From positions 1 through 8,736 of the forward strand of contig JAFQUL010000078.1 in assembly GCA_017408535.1 (NCBI GenBank): 8,736 nt of DNA. The letters are read 5' to 3'. The translations under genes and the position numbers were made by a program. Under the pieces are notes generated by a model, which worked only from the letters and a program-made list of their open reading frames with translations, had not been told where the DNA came from and did no database searches. This DNA comes from Clostridia bacterium. Its GTDB lineage: Bacteria > Bacillota > Clostridia > Oscillospirales > CAG-272. Position 1 is the first letter of the stretch; each line of letters starts with the position of its first letter. Shown here piece by piece: positions 5,912 to 8,736 of the stretch.

Positions 5912-6030
5912 TGATCGGTTTCCTATACGCAGATAACAGTAAACGGAAAGTAAAATATAACCTGTCTGCGGCTGAGTATTTTTTCTTTTATGTGAATTTT
6001 TTTGTGATTTGTGAAAAAAGATTTTGAAAA
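5912..6030. other. AT-rich non-coding stretch between the RNA and the adhesin promoter
   Basis: No ORF. One bulged inverted repeat is present: CGCAG (5928-5932) plus ACAG (5936-5939) pair with CTGT-CTGCG (5962-5970), followed some 8 nt later by a T-rich run (about 5979-5990). It might be a second weak terminator or an RNA fold. The remainder is an AT-rich tract leading into the adhesin promoter, as is often found upstream of strong or regulated promoters. Confidence 0.35.
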
Positions 6031-6074
6031 TGTCATCAAAATGTACGGTCTTTGTACGGTGGGTTTGATATAAT
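6031..6074 (+). promoter_or_regulatory. Adhesin promoter with 11-bp-period direct-repeat operator
   Basis: TGTACGGT occurs at 6042-6049 and again at 6053-6060, exactly 11 bp apart, and a weaker unit beginning TGTCATC lies one more period upstream (6031). An extended -10, TGATATAAT (TATAAT at 6069-6074), follows 8 nt after the last repeat, with no -35 box. This is the same architecture as the promoter at 2300-2332 but with a different half-site sequence, so another OmpR-type regulator is the likelier binder. The transcript would have a leader of about 78 nt. Confidence 0.7.
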
Positions 6075-6158
6075 CCCCTTATCGTGAGATATCATACTCT
6101 TCTTTTTTAGAATGAACAAGATATTTTAACATAGTCCGAAAGTTGGTGTCGATATTCA

Positions 6159-8537
6159 GTGAAACGATTTATCTCCATTTTAATTGCGTCTTTAATGCTG
6201 ATCTCTATGATCATGCCTGCATCTGCAGAGGGCTCTGCAGCCGTTGATTCGGTTATTGCACAGCTCGAAGCTATTGATACTCTTCAGGAGATGCAGAATA
6301 ACCGCAGCCTGTATACTGTAACCGGCCAGTATACAAAGGCAACAACAGATGAAGCTATTATCAACAAGCATCTTGCAGTGAGAACTGAATATGAAACGTA
6401 CCTTACAAATATGTTTGCGGCACGTCTCGCGGCACAGAATGCATATGATTCTCTTACCGAGGAGCAGAAGGCTCAGATATCCCCCGATCTTGTTGCGAAG
6501 CTGAGCAACGATCTGCCTACAACGTTCCGGTCAGAATCCTTTGCGGTCACACCTCGTAATGACGAGTATATTTTCGAGGCGGTCCGGGGCAACACAGTTG
6601 GCCTTGGTTACGAGGTAAGTACTCACATGGTTGCGGAAACGATTCCGCAGACCTTTATTATAGTTGATACCTCTGACGGCAAGACCAGCTGGACTCCCGA
6701 CGTTCTTCCTTACGTTAACGGTAAAAGCAACTTTGAGGTCGTTTATTGCTGTGACTATACTGAAGCACTCAATTGGGGAAACGACTACCGAAGAGTAAAT
6801 CTTGAGGATGCCGACTTCTTTAACAGTACAGCAGCTAAATACATCCGTGCGATAACGCAGTATTCCTACCCCTATGTTACACTTGATGAAATGAAGGCTA
6901 ATCTTAAGGCTGACGGGCTGAGCGAGAGCTATGTCGACAGCCTTACCCGCAGTGATATCATCTCTGCGGTACAGATGGCTATATGGCATTACAGCCACGA
7001 GGGTATTATCGATAAGTCTGAGGCATATTTTGCAACAGTATCAATTACTCCTAACAGCGGAGTTAAATACTTCACCTCTCTGCATGACTTTACAAACGAA
7101 GTGTGGGAGTGGCTCCCCGGTCGGACACAGAAGACCTTTGATGCCAAGGCGGAATACCGTGTCAATAACCTTATCTGGCATCTGTGTAATCTTGATCCTG
7201 TTGAGGCTCCCGAGGGTGCTATAGTCCTTTCCGATATTCAGGTGGGCAGAACGGATGTTGTTCATTATAAGGACGATATCTACGATCTCTCCCTCCATCT
7301 TCTCCTTAACACAGGAGTGAAGGAAACCGATGATGTTGCTCTGATGATCCAGAGCTATTCTACCGCTGATGACGGAAGTATAAGTGTTACCGATACCGTT
7401 TCTATCAAGCTTGACGAAAGAGATGAGTACGGGCTGTCTATTTATGCTAAGAGCGGTGACACTGTCAAGGTTACCGCCGTTGGAACTCAGTATCTTGAAA
7501 AGGGTGTATACTTCTACGAGGCAGAGGGCGGCCCCACCGCATCTCAATCTTTGGTAGGTGTAGCCGGCGGTAAGACCCCCGTTAATGCTTCACTTGAGTT
7601 TTCGTTTGAAGAAGATATAGAAAAGGGACTCCGTTTTTATAAGAAGTCAAACATTGACCAGGCGCCTATATCTGAAATAACCTTTGAGGTGTACAAGGTT
7701 GAGCCCGGTGAGGGAGAGATACTTGATGAGGTCCCTTCCGAAAGCGACGTGGCAAAATATGCCGTTCCCGAGAACCTTATCGGTACCGTTACCACCGACA
7801 AGACAGGTTATGCTTATCTTGCTGTTGAGAGTGACGGAACGTATCTTGTTATAGAGAAGCACAACACCGAAAAGGTAAAAGCTCCCGTTGATCCATTCTA
7901 CGTAACTGTTCCTTGGCCTACAGAAAAGGAGATTGAGGGAGAAAACGGAACAGAAACAATAATCGAATACGAATATATCGTATCACTTTATCCCAAGAAT
8001 ACCCCGAACGTACCTCCTCCTCCCCCTCCACCTCCCCCTCCGGAAGAGGTGGACGGACGTTTCAAGATCGTAAAGTATGACTTCAGCAACGAGGAGCTGC
8101 TTCTTAGCGGTGCAGAGTTCCAGGTTTACCGACCCGCAACCGAGGGGGACACCGATATTGAAAAGCTTTTCTGTGACGGACTCCAGTGTGCTGTTGTCCC
8201 TATGACGGTCAACGGCGAGACTATCATACTCACAACCGACGAGACCGGAAGTGCTACCTCTCCATATCTTGACGTGGGTGTTTACTACCTTAAGGAGCTT
8301 AAGGCCCCCGAGGGATATGTTCTTCGTCACGATATCGTGGCTGTTAACGTTGTGTCTGAAACAGTGCAGGAGATCGTAAGTGTCAGAGTAGGAAATACTC
8401 ACGGATCTCAGCTTCCCGAGACGGGCGGCATCGGTACAGTCCCCTTCATTTTTGCAGGTGCTCTGCTGATGGCTGCTGCGGTACTTACTGTTGTTATAAA
8501 GACAGTAAAGACTGCTCTGGCATCTAATTCCAAGTAA
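6159..8537 (+). CDS. LPXTG-anchored Cys-Gln thioester adhesin with pilin/SpaA domains
   Basis: A 792-aa secreted, wall-anchored surface protein. Order: signal peptide (1-23, ending ASA); helical module (about 24-120, with LTEEQKAQI); thioester domain (about 126-350), where YCCD supplies Cys197 and AVQMAIWHY supplies Gln272, the pair that forms an internal Cys-Gln thioester in this family and can bond covalently to host amines; a beta-rich linker domain (352-490); a first SpaA/pilin-type domain (about 490-615) with candidate isopeptide residues Lys495, Glu566 and Asn614 and a YPKN pilin motif (Lys613); ten consecutive prolines (619-628); a second SpaA/Cna-B domain (about 634-748) with Lys639, Glu713 in the E-box YYLKELKAPEGY, and Asn746; LPETG (752-756), a hydrophobic span and a Lys-ending tail. 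Sortase would cut after Thr755. No sortase is in the window. It starts at GTG with a poor ribosome site; no other in-frame start exists that keeps the signal peptide. Confidence 0.95.
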   Translation: MKRFISILIASLMLISMIMPASAEGSAAVDSVIAQLEAIDTLQEMQNNRSLYTVTGQYTKATTDEAIINKHLAVRTEYETYLTNMFAARLAAQNAYDSLTEEQKAQISPDLVAKLSNDLPTTFRSESFAVTPRNDEYIFEAVRGNTVGLGYEVSTHMVAETIPQTFIIVDTSDGKTSWTPDVLPYVNGKSNFEVVYCCDYTEALNWGNDYRRVNLEDADFFNSTAAKYIRAITQYSYPYVTLDEMKANLKADGLSESYVDSLTRSDIISAVQMAIWHYSHEGIIDKSEAYFATVSITPNSGVKYFTSLHDFTNEVWEWLPGRTQKTFDAKAEYRVNNLIWHLCNLDPVEAPEGAIVLSDIQVGRTDVVHYKDDIYDLSLHLLLNTGVKETDDVALMIQSYSTADDGSISVTDTVSIKLDERDEYGLSIYAKSGDTVKVTAVGTQYLEKGVYFYEAEGGPTASQSLVGVAGGKTPVNASLEFSFEEDIEKGLRFYKKSNIDQAPISEITFEVYKVEPGEGEILDEVPSESDVAKYAVPENLIGTVTTDKTGYAYLAVESDGTYLVIEKHNTEKVKAPVDPFYVTVPWPTEKEIEGENGTETIIEYEYIVSLYPKNTPNVPPPPPPPPPPEEVDGRFKIVKYDFSNEELLLSGAEFQVYRPATEGDTDIEKLFCDGLQCAVVPMTVNGETIILTTDETGSATSPYLDVGVYYLKELKAPEGYVLRHDIVAVNVVSETVQEIVSVRVGNTHGSQLPETGGIGTVPFIFAGALLMAAAVLTVVIKTVKTALASNSK

Positions 8538-8542
8538 AACCT

Positions 8543-8572
8543 AAAAAAGACGCTCGTACAAGCGTCTTTTTT
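8543..8572. terminator. Bidirectional intrinsic terminator between convergent genes
   Basis: A GACGCT/AGCGTC stem (8549-8554 with 8561-8566) and 6-nt loop flanked by A6 on the left and T6 on the right, so the A-T pairs can lengthen the stem. It ends the adhesin transcript on the plus strand and, with its A run read as T on the other strand, also the minus-strand gene that stops at 8585. Confidence 0.92.
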
Positions 8573-8584
8573 GATGTAAGTTTT

Positions 8585-8736
8585 TTATTTCCTTTTACAG
8601 GCGATCAGCAAAGCAAAGGGAAATGCCGATACAGCGGGGACTACTGCGGCTATCGCTGCGGCAAGGTAAGCTGAGATCACGTTTGCGTAGTTTCCTGAAT
8701 ACATATATCCGGCAAAGGTCTCTGCCGGCGGAATAT
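8585..8736 (-). CDS. C-terminal end of an unidentified membrane-anchored protein (partial)
   Basis: Reading the minus strand from the window edge gives 49 codons without a stop, ending at TAA (8587-8585). The piece begins IPPAETFAGYMYS, then has a long alanine/valine-rich hydrophobic stretch (AYLAAAIAAVVPAVSAFPFALLIA) and a short basic end, CKRK. That looks like a C-terminal transmembrane anchor with a positive stop-transfer tail, as in membrane- or wall-anchored surface proteins. No clear LPXTG is visible, although the IPPAET stretch before the span occupies a comparable place. It converges on the adhesin and shares its terminator. The 5' part lies outside the window and the family cannot be named. 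Confidence 0.55.
   Translation of the reverse strand, partial: IPPAETFAGYMYSGNYANVISAYLAAAIAAVVPAVSAFPFALLIACKRK

Noticed and set aside
6112..6129. Tiny upstream ORF (MNKIF) in the adhesin leader
   Set aside because: It has no ribosome binding site and only five codons; short frames like this are expected by chance.

Overview
The window looks like a chromosomal fragment of a low-to-mid GC Gram-positive Clostridia member, probably an Oscillospiraceae/Ruminococcus-type gut bacterium. This is inferred from an LPXTG-anchored surface protein with thioester and SpaA/pilin domains, a lipobox lipoprotein of the Cthe_2159 type, AGGAGG-type ribosome binding sites, and a GAGGGAG-type inverted repeat element that I recall as common in gut Firmicutes. 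No rRNA, tRNA, CRISPR array or transposase gene was seen.

Layout. Positions 1-340 are non-coding: a terminator hairpin (25-73), a 140-bp MITE-like inverted repeat element (138-277), and a weak hairpin behind the kinase gene. Positions 341-2220 (minus strand) hold a two-component system, an OmpR-family response regulator followed by a membrane histidine kinase with ATGA overlap. Positions 2221-2365 are a divergent control region containing an exactly symmetric four-site operator. Positions 2366-5683 (plus strand) are a three-gene operon: a VTC-type (polyphosphate polymerase) protein that seems to use an ATT start codon, a DUF4956 membrane protein, and a beta-helix lipoprotein of the Cthe_2159 carbohydrate-binding family. 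Positions 5684-6158 are non-coding but busy: an unrecognised ~108-nt RNA with its own strong promoter and terminator (about 5804-5911), and a second promoter preceded by an 11-bp-period direct repeat. Positions 6159-8537 encode a 792-aa wall-anchored adhesin. A bidirectional terminator follows, then the C-terminal end of an unidentified membrane-anchored protein on the minus strand, cut by the window edge.

How it may work together. The operator places paired TTTCAG half-sites, 11 bp apart, directly upstream of each divergent -10 box, so the response regulator most likely controls both its own operon and the VTC-DUF4956-lipoprotein operon. The three-gene set is a recurring but functionally unsolved association: a predicted nucleotide-dependent polymerase at the inner face of the membrane, a multi-pass membrane partner, and an outward-facing binding protein. 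I infer a signal-controlled envelope module that makes, exports or binds an anionic polymer. The adhesin downstream combines a Cys-Gln thioester (covalent attachment) domain with a pilin-motif domain and a second isopeptide domain. It has its own activator-type promoter, whose repeat sequence differs from the TCS operator, so it is probably controlled by another regulator.
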